A DNA stretch of 53,725 nt. Source: Neptunomonas sp. Its GTDB lineage: Bacteria; Pseudomonadota; Gammaproteobacteria; Pseudomonadales; Balneatricaceae. The stretch covers positions 149,973-203,697 of the forward strand of contig NZ_JADGEV010000001.1 of the NCBI RefSeq assembly GCF_016744175.1, in the 5' to 3' direction. Within the stretch, counting starts at the first letter, position 1, and each line of letters opens with the position of its first letter. Below are positions 18,774-26,839 of this stretch, piece after piece. Made by a program: the position numbers and the translations under genes. The notes beneath the pieces were generated by a model. It saw only the letters and a list, made by a program, of their open reading frames with translations, ran no database searches and was not told the DNA's origin.

Positions 18774-19907
18774 ATGAACGTTTACCTATTTTCTAATATA
18801 ACGCTTGGTTATGGTTCTCCACAGTATATATATTTCCTAAGATCTCTAGAGGAGAGAGGAGGGTATGACACCCACTCAGTAGAAATTTACGAAGAAATAA
18901 GAAAGCCATATAAGATTGAGAATTTTGATACGAAAAGAATTATTGTTGGCGAGTCATTAAAGAAGCCTCTTGCGTATTTTAAAACCTTCAGAAATAGCTA
19001 TAAAGCCAGTAAATATTTAATCAGACCTGTTTTGAAACTTCTTTTACAGGTTTCAACAATAAAAATTATTCTAGGATCATACTTCAACAAAGTAATCGTA
19101 ATAACCACCTATGATAGTAAACTATTCGCTTTTTTATCTAAAAATACTTTGATTATTCAAAATTTTACTGAAATTTGGAATGAGGAATATACAAAAAAAT
19201 GTGGAAATTTGACATCTAGTTATAGGGACTCTGTAAATATTTGTATTTCTCCTCAAATTGATAGACTAGAAATCGCTAAAAGTATTTATAAAAATGCGAC
19301 TCATCTTTTTGCGCATAATGCACCACCTAAATATTTTTCGCCTGATTTATTAGGAGGGGCCTCAGGGAAGTGTGTATTATATCAGGGAAGAATAGGAGAC
19401 CTTACTTTAGCCAATGAAATTATTTCTTTTGCTAATTTCATTGATCAAAATACAGTTTTTCATATTGCTGGAATAGTAGAAGATGCTTATAAAAGCAAGT
19501 TAGCTGAAGTTGCAAAAAGAAGTAATGTATTTTTTCATGGTTTTATTAATGCTGAAGATTTAAAGTCCATAAGAGATACATGCAATATTGGATTAGTCTC
19601 TTGGAGTAATGAAACTTTAAATACTAAGTTTGCAGCACCAAATAAACTTTATGAGCATATGGCTTCGGGTCATTTAGTTATTTCACTAGAGAATTATTCT
19701 ATTTCATCTATGAATGATATTTATAATTTTGGATTTATAGAAGCAACGGGTAAAGAGCTCGCTTTCAGGTTAAATGATAGCTCTGACTCTCTCGTAAATG
19801 ATTATGGAAAAAGTAACCACGACACTTTTATTCGAGAGCTTAACTATGAAAACCAGATGGAGGCTGTTTTCAAAGAGATCGATAGATCTTTAAAGAATTT
19901 GGGCTGA
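18774..19907 (+). CDS. Glycosyltransferase family protein (GT-B, GT4-like)
   Basis: This 377-aa protein begins MNVYLFSNITLGYGSPQYIY. The C-terminal half has donor-site features of GT4 enzymes: VLYQGRIGDLTLANEIISF, VFHIAGIVEDAYKSKL, VFFHGFINAEDLKSIRDTCN and AAPNKLYEHMASGHLVISLE, where E of YEHMA is the expected nucleotide-sugar contact. The N-terminal half is poorly conserved. GAGTG 6 bases before ATG 18774 supports that start over the GTG at 18765. It is probably cotranscribed with the acyltransferase 42 bases upstream and adds a variable sugar. It ends 3 bases from the convergent acyltransferase stop. Confidence 0.78.
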   Translation: MNVYLFSNITLGYGSPQYIYFLRSLEERGGYDTHSVEIYEEIRKPYKIENFDTKRIIVGESLKKPLAYFKTFRNSYKASKYLIRPVLKLLLQVSTIKIILGSYFNKVIVITTYDSKLFAFLSKNTLIIQNFTEIWNEEYTKKCGNLTSSYRDSVNICISPQIDRLEIAKSIYKNATHLFAHNAPPKYFSPDLLGGASGKCVLYQGRIGDLTLANEIISFANFIDQNTVFHIAGIVEDAYKSKLAEVAKRSNVFFHGFINAEDLKSIRDTCNIGLVSWSNETLNTKFAAPNKLYEHMASGHLVISLENYSISSMNDIYNFGFIEATGKELAFRLNDSSDSLVNDYGKSNHDTFIRELNYENQMEAVFKEIDRSLKNLG

Positions 19908-19910
19908 GTT

Positions 19911-20906
19911 TTATTTTCTATTGTAAATTGATCTTATTAGTAGCATTGATGGTTTTTCGATCGTGCTACTAATTATATTAGCTATACATATAGATACTAT
20001 TAGTGCTATGAATATACTTAATGAACTTGTTAGTCCGGTTTTTTCAAGTGTATAGATTATTTTAAAACCAATCATTTGATGTACTAAATATAATGTATAA
20101 GAGATGCTTCCAAGCCATATAAGAGGTTTTTTCTTTATGAAATTCAATTTATTATTGATTGCAAGCGAAAATAATATAAAAAATGAAGCACTAAATGCAC
20201 TACTAACAATATTACCAGTTATTAGTTCAGCAGCTAAGCAAGACAGTAAAATAAATAATTTGTAAAATGAAATCCCTTCCTGTTTCCATTTATAAAAATA
20301 TATACCGGCAATAAATAAATGTGTGAACTGTAAAACAAAAAATGTTTGTATGCGCCATGGAACATCAATATTAGTGGCTAATAAGAAGTAAGTAATTATC
20401 ATTCCGCTAAGCCATAGTGGTGCTATAAGGTTCATCATTTTTATTCTAGAAGTTAGAAATAAAAAAAGCATCACAAAATAGAAATTAAGTTCCCATGCTA
20501 AGCTCCAGTAGACACCGTCAACAGCGGGAACATAGAAGAATGATTGGAGCATTGTTAGATTAACTATTAGTTGTGAAAAAGTTAGGTTTTGATCAGGTAG
20601 GGGAAAAAGGTAGCCAATTGTAAATGTGAGTAAAACAGCAGCCCAATATGCTGGATATAACCTTGAAAGGCGAGAGACGCTAAAATCTTTCCATGAATGG
20701 CATTTTTCTAGTGTCATAAAAATTACAAAACCAGATATTATAAAGAAAAACTGTACACCTAAATGCCCCCATGGTACTGAGAAAGCAGCAGGAGTTGTAT
20801 GCTGGTAAACCTGATCGTATCTCGTTGTATAGTGAAACAAAACAACACTCAGTGCAGCCAGGCCTCTAAATACATCTAATTCTTCAAATCTGTTATTTTT
20901 TGTCAT
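19911..20906 (-). CDS. Acyltransferase 3 family membrane O-acyltransferase
   Basis: This 331-aa polytopic membrane protein carries the full acyltransferase-3 pattern: LDVFRGLAALSVVLFHYTTR, WGHLGVQFFFIISGFVIF, SRLSRLYPAYWAAVLLTF, VDGVYWSLAWELNFYFV and ISYTLYLVHQMIGFKIIY near the C-terminus. It probably transfers acetyl or another acyl group to polysaccharide. Its ATG overlaps the stop of the SGNH hydrolase gene (ATGA at 20903-20906), so the two are translationally coupled. This acyltransferase plus SGNH pair parallels OafA-type proteins in which the two domains are fused. It is clearly related to, but diverged from, the copy at 17694. Confidence 0.9.
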   Translation of the reverse strand: MTKNNRFEELDVFRGLAALSVVLFHYTTRYDQVYQHTTPAAFSVPWGHLGVQFFFIISGFVIFMTLEKCHSWKDFSVSRLSRLYPAYWAAVLLTFTIGYLFPLPDQNLTFSQLIVNLTMLQSFFYVPAVDGVYWSLAWELNFYFVMLFLFLTSRIKMMNLIAPLWLSGMIITYFLLATNIDVPWRIQTFFVLQFTHLFIAGIYFYKWKQEGISFYKLFILLSCLAAELITGNIVSSAFSASFFILFSLAINNKLNFIKKKPLIWLGSISYTLYLVHQMIGFKIIYTLEKTGLTSSLSIFIALIVSICIANIISSTIEKPSMLLIRSIYNRK

Positions 20907-21604
20907 CTTGATATTACTTGGGAAAGTATTGATTTTAATGTGGAGTAGCCACTTTCATTTAAGTGGACTCCATCGCCTGAATGATACTGGCTGTTCAATT
21001 GTTGTTCTGAGTTCATAAGACGCTGATAGTTTTCTATAAATGTACAGTTTTCTTTTTGTACACAAATATTTTTATATTCTGTATTAGTAATAGTTATTAC
21101 TTTGTTTATTTTTTTTGTCTTAGATTCATCTACAGGTAAAATTGCTAATAGAAACACTGGTACGTTTGCGTCAATAAAATTTAAAATACTTTCAACATTC
21201 TTCACTGTGTTTGTGAACCCTTGCTGAATATCATTAATGCCAATTTCGATGATTATTTTTTCAGCATTTTTTATTGATTTCATAGTGGTGATTCTAGATA
21301 GAAGATTTTGGGATGTATCACCTCCAAGCCCAAAATTGACCGATTTATTTGAAATGTCAGAAACAGACATTCCCTGAGTTATACTGTCACCTAAAAATAT
21401 AACCGATCCTGATGTTGTATTTTTGTCCACACGCTTTAAGTGTGCTTGCATCTCTACTTGGAACGGCGTTAAAACAAGGTGATCGTTACCTGTTAGTGTT
21501 TTAGCGTTCAGCAATTGAGCGATACTGGCTTTAGGGAGCAGTATAAGAATAATGATGGTTGTTATAATTGAATATAGTGTTAATAGTTTTTTGTGATTGG
21601 CCAT
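20903..21604 (-). CDS. SGNH/GDSL hydrolase, exported or membrane-anchored
   Basis: This 233-aa protein has an N-terminal hydrophobic segment (residues 8-30, TLYSIITTIIILILLP) acting as signal or anchor. The SGNH blocks are present: nucleophile S74 in FLGDSITQG, G94/G95 in NFGLGGDTSQN, N124 in IEIGINDIQQG, and D211 and H214 in SGDGVHLNESGY. Such enzymes are acyl-esterases or acyltransferases. Coupled to the acyltransferase-3 gene by a 4-base overlap, it most likely performs the periplasmic step of sugar O-acetylation, as SGNH domains do when fused to OafA-type transporters. Confidence 0.9.
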   Translation of the reverse strand: MANHKKLLTLYSIITTIIILILLPKASIAQLLNAKTLTGNDHLVLTPFQVEMQAHLKRVDKNTTSGSVIFLGDSITQGMSVSDISNKSVNFGLGGDTSQNLLSRITTMKSIKNAEKIIIEIGINDIQQGFTNTVKNVESILNFIDANVPVFLLAILPVDESKTKKINKVITITNTEYKNICVQKENCTFIENYQRLMNSEQQLNSQYHSGDGVHLNESGYSTLKSILSQVISR

Positions 21605-21794
21605 AAATTTTTTTGTATTTTAGCTTATATTCCGGGTGACAGAGTTAACGTGAGCATTGTTGGTTCTGCCATCATTAATTGTGTATTTATCTTTATCGGT
21701 AGCAATTGTTCGGTTACGAATCATAGTCGAAATGTTATGATTTGCCATTGATCGATAGTTTACATGTTACTGTTACTTAAGAGTGATCTATTTC

Positions 21795-24398
21795 ATGCGA
21801 TTTATTTTTTATTTTGTATGCTTTCTCATAGCTTATGGCTCGCTTTTTCCCTTCGATTTTTCAAATAACATTGATAGTGCTGATTTTTTATCATTTTTTA
21901 ATTCGTGGAATGGCCAAACCAGTATAGGTGATGTGTTAGGTAACGTTATTCTTTTTATGCCTTATGGTTTTTTGGGCTTAGTTGCATTCTCAAAAAGCAA
22001 AGCTAGTGTAGCGTTAATTGCTATCCTTTCTGTGCTAGGGGTTGTCCTTGCGTTTGTATGCCAAGTTGCACAACTGTATTTGCTAAGTCGTTCACCCGCA
22101 TTAGTTGATGTATATTGGAACATTCTTGGTTTATTATTAGGTATTATTTTTGCGTATTCTTATAGAGTGCGTACTTTTGTCAATAGTGTTGAGTTATATT
22201 CGTTTTCTTTTCCTCTTGTATTGCTTGGCTTGTGGGTGGCTTCAAGATTAGTTCCTTTTGTTCCAAGCATTGACCTGCAGGCCTATAAAAACGCACTAAA
22301 GCCGCTGTTAGTCGAGCCTGAGTTTGATTTTTATGAGTTTGTTTTTCTATCGGCGGCTTGGTTAGTTGCAGCTCATTTGTTTTTCTACTTATGTAGGATA
22401 AGAGCAAAATTTTTACTCTTGATAGCCGGTGTTACGGCTGTTTCCTTACTCGAAATAGTCATTGTTAAAAATGATTTGTCTGTTACAGATGTTATGTCTT
22501 CTTTGTTCGCTTTATTTTTGTGGCCGTTACTTCCTAAAAGTCTTACAGAAAGGTCGCTTTACTTACTTCTAATGTTGCTAATTGGTACCGTATCAGTAAG
22601 TTTGTTTCCTTTTGAATGGGTATCTAATGATGCTAGTTTCGGGTGGATTCCATTTTCTGGTTTTCTGAGTGGGTCTATGTTAGTAAGCTCGGGCGTTTTT
22701 GCTCAAAAGTTGTTTGTTATAGGGGCGCTCTTCTTTTTGCTTCATGAATCTGGGTGGTTTTCCTTTAAAGCTATCGCTTTTGTTTTTGCTATTTTCCTTA
22801 GTATTGAAATTCTTCAAATGTGGATTAATGGCCATTCAGCCGAAATTACTGATCCCATATTAGTGTTGTTATGTGGTTTGTTTTTTTTCAGGATCTCGGA
22901 TGTCTATCTCAAAAAAACGATAACTATCGATGGATCACAAAGCTCTGTTGTAAAGTCTTCACAGCCTGTAGAAATAGTTAGCCGCGCAAGTATTAGTGAT
23001 TTTAGGCGACGTTGTCTGGTTGTTCTATCAGGTGGTGTAGTTGCTGTATCAATTATGGCTGTTTTTTATTCTGTAGTTCGGTTGCCTGGTGTTCCTTATA
23101 ATGTTCGTGAGCTTTTTTGGCTTCAAGGAAGTGGTCCAGATTTGTTTTTTTTAAGTTTGGCACTGCTATTATTTGGGTTAGGAGCTGCGTGGATAGGTCA
23201 TGCTATTTCTCTAAGCAAAAAACCTATCGTGATTGCTCCATTGGCTGCTATAACGGTTTCTATCCTTTTTTATCTTTGTCTTTTTATGAGCGTGACTCCT
23301 GAGAGCATAAGTGATATCGGGGGATCTTCAGTATGGGTGCAACGACTGGAAGTTGCAGGTGTTTTTGGGCAGCCCGGCATGGATTTTGTTAGATATTTTG
23401 GAACAGATAACCTGCGTTCTCTTACAAATCCTGTTGAACCTATTGTAAGAATTGGAGTGTTGTTTGGGCCTGTTTTAATTCTGTTTAGTGTTTTTTTTGC
23501 AGCTCTATTTAAAACCCGCTGGTTATTGCTACCACAAAGAAAAAAAGGGATTCTAAGATATTTTCTTATTTATCTCGGGTGTATGTTGCCTTGGCTTGCG
23601 ATTTGTAAGGTCATAGCATTTGACTTGTCATCTACCGATAACCTGACTGAATTGGTAGCTATTGATGGTCCTTGGATGATAGGGGGAGGTGGCTACCTTT
23701 ACTTGCTTGTTTTTACAGTGATTTTTTCAGCAGTTATGCTCTCTATTTCATTTATTAATGCTACCTCTATAAAGATTATATCGGCTTGTGTTCTATCTAT
23801 TGTTTTAGTGCCAGTCGGTTGGTTTTTATTAAATGAAGGTTTGGTTGGTAATGTTGATAAATATGGGTTGAATTACTCAGGAGTTGACTTTTTGTTGGGC
23901 CCTGATCGTATAAATCTACTCTCTATAAATATGCTTTTTTTCCGATGGTTTGTCGTTCAGTTAAGTGCTGTTATCGTCTTAGCAACGGGTGCTCTTTTGT
24001 ATTTACTTTGGGTAGGAGTGTCTTTCTTACCTAAGAATCAGACTGCCTTACCGAAAAGAAACTTACCTTCGACATACTATGTTGAAGTTAATCTAAGTTC
24101 TTCACAGATAAATTTTCTCAATGAATTATCATCGGCGCAAAAACAATCTTTTTCGGCCACAGTAAGAGCAATAATAGATAAGCCTCTAGCCGAAAAATCT
24201 ATCGCCTCTTTCGACCATTGTGAAATAGTACAAAGCGCTAGTAGTGAGCCTATTAGTTACTCTAGAATGAAAGCGTGTCATGTTAGGCTAGATCCTAATC
24301 AATTTAACGAGCTAGATGTTTTGGCAGGTAAGTTTAATATGAGTCGTTCAAAAGTTATAAGAGATATCGTTGAGCATTTTATACTGAGTTGCTCATAA
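21795..24398 (+). CDS. Large VanZ-like membrane protein with C-terminal ribbon-helix-helix segments
   Basis: This is an 867-aa protein (or 871 from the GTG at 21783). Residues 1-125 look VanZ-like, with YGSLFPFDF and GDVLGNVILFMPYGFLGLV. A second VanZ-like unit follows around residues 255-365, with SLFPFEWVSNDASFGWIPF and SIEILQMWINGHSAEITDPI. The middle holds many more transmembrane segments. After the last one (about residue 745), the soluble tail contains two segments resembling ribbon-helix-helix DNA-binding domains: one around YVEVNLSSSQINFLNEL and the other around ACHVRLDPNQFNELDVL with NMSRSKVIRDIVEHF. The combination is unusual. It is followed 36 bases later by an exported protein gene. 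Confidence 0.7.
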   Translation: MRFIFYFVCFLIAYGSLFPFDFSNNIDSADFLSFFNSWNGQTSIGDVLGNVILFMPYGFLGLVAFSKSKASVALIAILSVLGVVLAFVCQVAQLYLLSRSPALVDVYWNILGLLLGIIFAYSYRVRTFVNSVELYSFSFPLVLLGLWVASRLVPFVPSIDLQAYKNALKPLLVEPEFDFYEFVFLSAAWLVAAHLFFYLCRIRAKFLLLIAGVTAVSLLEIVIVKNDLSVTDVMSSLFALFLWPLLPKSLTERSLYLLLMLLIGTVSVSLFPFEWVSNDASFGWIPFSGFLSGSMLVSSGVFAQKLFVIGALFFLLHESGWFSFKAIAFVFAIFLSIEILQMWINGHSAEITDPILVLLCGLFFFRISDVYLKKTITIDGSQSSVVKSSQPVEIVSRASISDFRRRCLVVLSGGVVAVSIMAVFYSVVRLPGVPYNVRELFWLQGSGPDLFFLSLALLLFGLGAAWIGHAISLSKKPIVIAPLAAITVSILFYLCLFMSVTPESISDIGGSSVWVQRLEVAGVFGQPGMDFVRYFGTDNLRSLTNPVEPIVRIGVLFGPVLILFSVFFAALFKTRWLLLPQRKKGILRYFLIYLGCMLPWLAICKVIAFDLSSTDNLTELVAIDGPWMIGGGGYLYLLVFTVIFSAVMLSISFINATSIKIISACVLSIVLVPVGWFLLNEGLVGNVDKYGLNYSGVDFLLGPDRINLLSINMLFFRWFVVQLSAVIVLATGALLYLLWVGVSFLPKNQTALPKRNLPSTYYVEVNLSSSQINFLNELSSAQKQSFSATVRAIIDKPLAEKSIASFDHCEIVQSASSEPISYSRMKACHVRLDPNQFNELDVLAGKFNMSRSKVIRDIVEHFILSCS

Positions 24399-24434
24399 CA
24401 AAGCGATTGAAATATTATATATTTATAGGACTAT

Positions 24435-26825
24435 ATGATGAAGCCGCGTATTTATGTGAATGTTATTTTTTGCTTCTTTTTTTACATAGGTTCGCTCTCG
24501 GCTTCTGAGGTTATGACTAGCTTGCCGTATGGCAATGTAACTGCTCTACAGGCACTAGGTTTGCTTCCTGTTTACGATGATCCAGGGCACAATATATCAG
24601 CAGACACCGATATTAAATGGTCGGGTGAAGGTGGGGAGCGCGGGGAAATTGGCCTTTTTCCAGAAGATCATGCAGCATTTTTAGCTGGCAGAGTTGAGTT
24701 ACTACCTGAAATCTTACAAGCGGCAAGCCAGCCGCCGCCATCCTCTTTCAGTTTTGGGCATGCCCCTAACTTGTATTGGCTACCTTACTTGATGACAGGT
24801 GATGCTAAATACTTAGATCATATGGAAGTTTATTATCGCATTTTTTGTAACCAAATGAATAAGCCATATGATAACTGGGTAAGTTGGCAGCAAGCAGGCC
24901 GCTATCTCGCGTGGCCTTTAAGGCAGTTGGTGCAGTTAGCTTATTTGGAGAAACGTGGACTAACAAAAAATTCTTATTATTTAGTTGCTTTGGAAAATGC
25001 AAAAAATAATTTTCTTAACAATGCTATGTCTGGTAAACCTGAGAATAAGCATCATGATGTTTGGCGTGTTTTAGTTTTTAACTCTGTCACTTATGATTCA
25101 TTTGGGTGGACAGGCTGGATGGAAAGCATGGTTGGCCAAGTCATCAACTATGCTGTACAGCTTGGTTTTAATGATTGGTTTCCAATAGCTGAGTGGCAGT
25201 TCGAACATTTGAACCGACGTATGAATCTATGGTCAATAAAAGCGGTGGATAACGACCATGTATTTTTTGCAAATCGAGCCCCTAGTGGAGCTATTACAGA
25301 TTATGCTAGTGGGAGAGCTTGGGCTGCTAGTAATGGTTGGGATAAGGTAACGGAGTATCCTAAATATAAAATGGATATGCCTACCTACTCCGGCTGGGAT
25401 AAAAACTCTTTGTTTGCAGCTGACTCTAAAGTTGATGGTATGTTTTATACATATCATAACCGTGCTCAATATGCTTATGCATGGGCTGCTTTAGCAGCTA
25501 AGAATCGAATCCCCGGTGCTGCCGAAATTGCAAATATTTTACGTAGTAAAGTTAATGATCGAGGCGATCAATGGGATTTTAAGAATTATCAATCTGGTTA
25601 CCCTTTTTCTACTGACAGCCGCTTGAAGGTTAACAGTGGTACTTGGAAGCCTGTTAGAAATGAAAATGGGCTTGTTGAGAAAAATTCTTGGTTGGGATTG
25701 CCTATTAGTTCATTAGATAATCCTCAAATACTTAAAATCGATAAACTTAATCCAGTTTCTGATATTACAAATTTATTAAAAGATAGAGGTTTTGATACAT
25801 CAAAAATGTACGGCTATTCCCGGGTTAAAGGTACCTTTACTGCGTGGGTGGGGCAGGCTTTTGATCGAGCAGCTAACATTGCTTATTACCCGTGGGGAGG
25901 AGGGCATGCTGATTCATCGATTAATGGGATTTGGAAGTTTAATATTGATAAGCTGAAATTTGATATTGAATCTATGCCTTCTAATCCTAATAGAGTTGGT
26001 GTTCAATGGTCCGCGAATTATAAAAATCGAGGAGGGGATGGAACGTTCACTACATATATGGACGATGCAGGGGGAATTCATTTTTCTCTTCCGGATGGTA
26101 GACCTCCATCCCAACATACATACGGTGGGGTTGTGAAAATAGGCGACCTCTTATTCACTACTAGAAATAGAAAGTACTCTTATAACCTTAAAACAAAAGA
26201 GTACAAGATCGAGAATTGGATAAAGAACGAGTCTTTATTTATGACAAGCATTCAAAATGCTGTTTTTTCATATAGAGATCAAGCTTTTGGTATTTTAAAG
26301 TCTGAACTCCAGTACTTTGGCTGGAATAAGCTTGAATCGTCTCAAAGTGTAGTTATTGAAGACATAAGCTCTCCCCCCAATGGAATTAATTTTGTAGGGC
26401 AACATTTGGTGCTTCAAATGGATGATACTCGTCTTATGGCGATTAATTTTGATGCCCAAAGTAGCCGAAGTGTCTATGCAATATTTGATATGGAAACAGA
26501 GAGTTGGGGTGATCTAGTAGAAACCTACGGATTACCAGAACATAACTATACACAAGAAATGCAAGCAGGAGTCTATATTCCTTCTTGGGGAAGTAAAGGC
26601 TCCGTTTTACGTGAGTTTAGTTATGGCTCGTTAAGAGGCCAATGGTATGTACTTGATTTAGCCACTAGCCAGTACACACCTTTTTCGTTTACAGGTTACA
26701 AAATCCAAGCAGGTACTTTTGTTGGCAATAAGGCATTTATAGCGGATGTTGGTGGAATTAAAGCACTCTTCTACTTGGCTGTTAATAGTAAAGTGTCCGA
26801 AGTATATGTAATGAGAATTCAGTAG
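24435..26825 (+). CDS. Exported 796-aa protein: helical N-terminal half and propeller-like C-terminal half, function unknown
   Basis: I do not recognise the family. There is a signal peptide (residues 1-24, VNVIFCFFFYIGSLSAS). Residues 85-370 are tryptophan- and tyrosine-rich and predicted helical (LYWLPYLMTGDAKYLDHMEV, AGRYLAWPLRQLVQLAYLEK, RAQYAYAWAALAAKN), reminiscent of alpha/alpha-toroid glycan-active domains. Residues 455-796 contain repeated blade-like beta segments (NIAYYPWGGGHADSSINGIW, GGVVKIGDLLFTTRNRKYSY, RSVYAIFDMETESWG), suggesting a propeller. It may act on or bind the exopolysaccharide; this is inference. AGGA precedes the tandem ATG-ATG. It is likely cotranscribed with the VanZ-like gene. 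Confidence 0.65.
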   Translation: MMKPRIYVNVIFCFFFYIGSLSASEVMTSLPYGNVTALQALGLLPVYDDPGHNISADTDIKWSGEGGERGEIGLFPEDHAAFLAGRVELLPEILQAASQPPPSSFSFGHAPNLYWLPYLMTGDAKYLDHMEVYYRIFCNQMNKPYDNWVSWQQAGRYLAWPLRQLVQLAYLEKRGLTKNSYYLVALENAKNNFLNNAMSGKPENKHHDVWRVLVFNSVTYDSFGWTGWMESMVGQVINYAVQLGFNDWFPIAEWQFEHLNRRMNLWSIKAVDNDHVFFANRAPSGAITDYASGRAWAASNGWDKVTEYPKYKMDMPTYSGWDKNSLFAADSKVDGMFYTYHNRAQYAYAWAALAAKNRIPGAAEIANILRSKVNDRGDQWDFKNYQSGYPFSTDSRLKVNSGTWKPVRNENGLVEKNSWLGLPISSLDNPQILKIDKLNPVSDITNLLKDRGFDTSKMYGYSRVKGTFTAWVGQAFDRAANIAYYPWGGGHADSSINGIWKFNIDKLKFDIESMPSNPNRVGVQWSANYKNRGGDGTFTTYMDDAGGIHFSLPDGRPPSQHTYGGVVKIGDLLFTTRNRKYSYNLKTKEYKIENWIKNESLFMTSIQNAVFSYRDQAFGILKSELQYFGWNKLESSQSVVIEDISSPPNGINFVGQHLVLQMDDTRLMAINFDAQSSRSVYAIFDMETESWGDLVETYGLPEHNYTQEMQAGVYIPSWGSKGSVLREFSYGSLRGQWYVLDLATSQYTPFSFTGYKIQAGTFVGNKAFIADVGGIKALFYLAVNSKVSEVYVMRIQ

Positions 26826-26839
26826 CTCACTATTACTTG

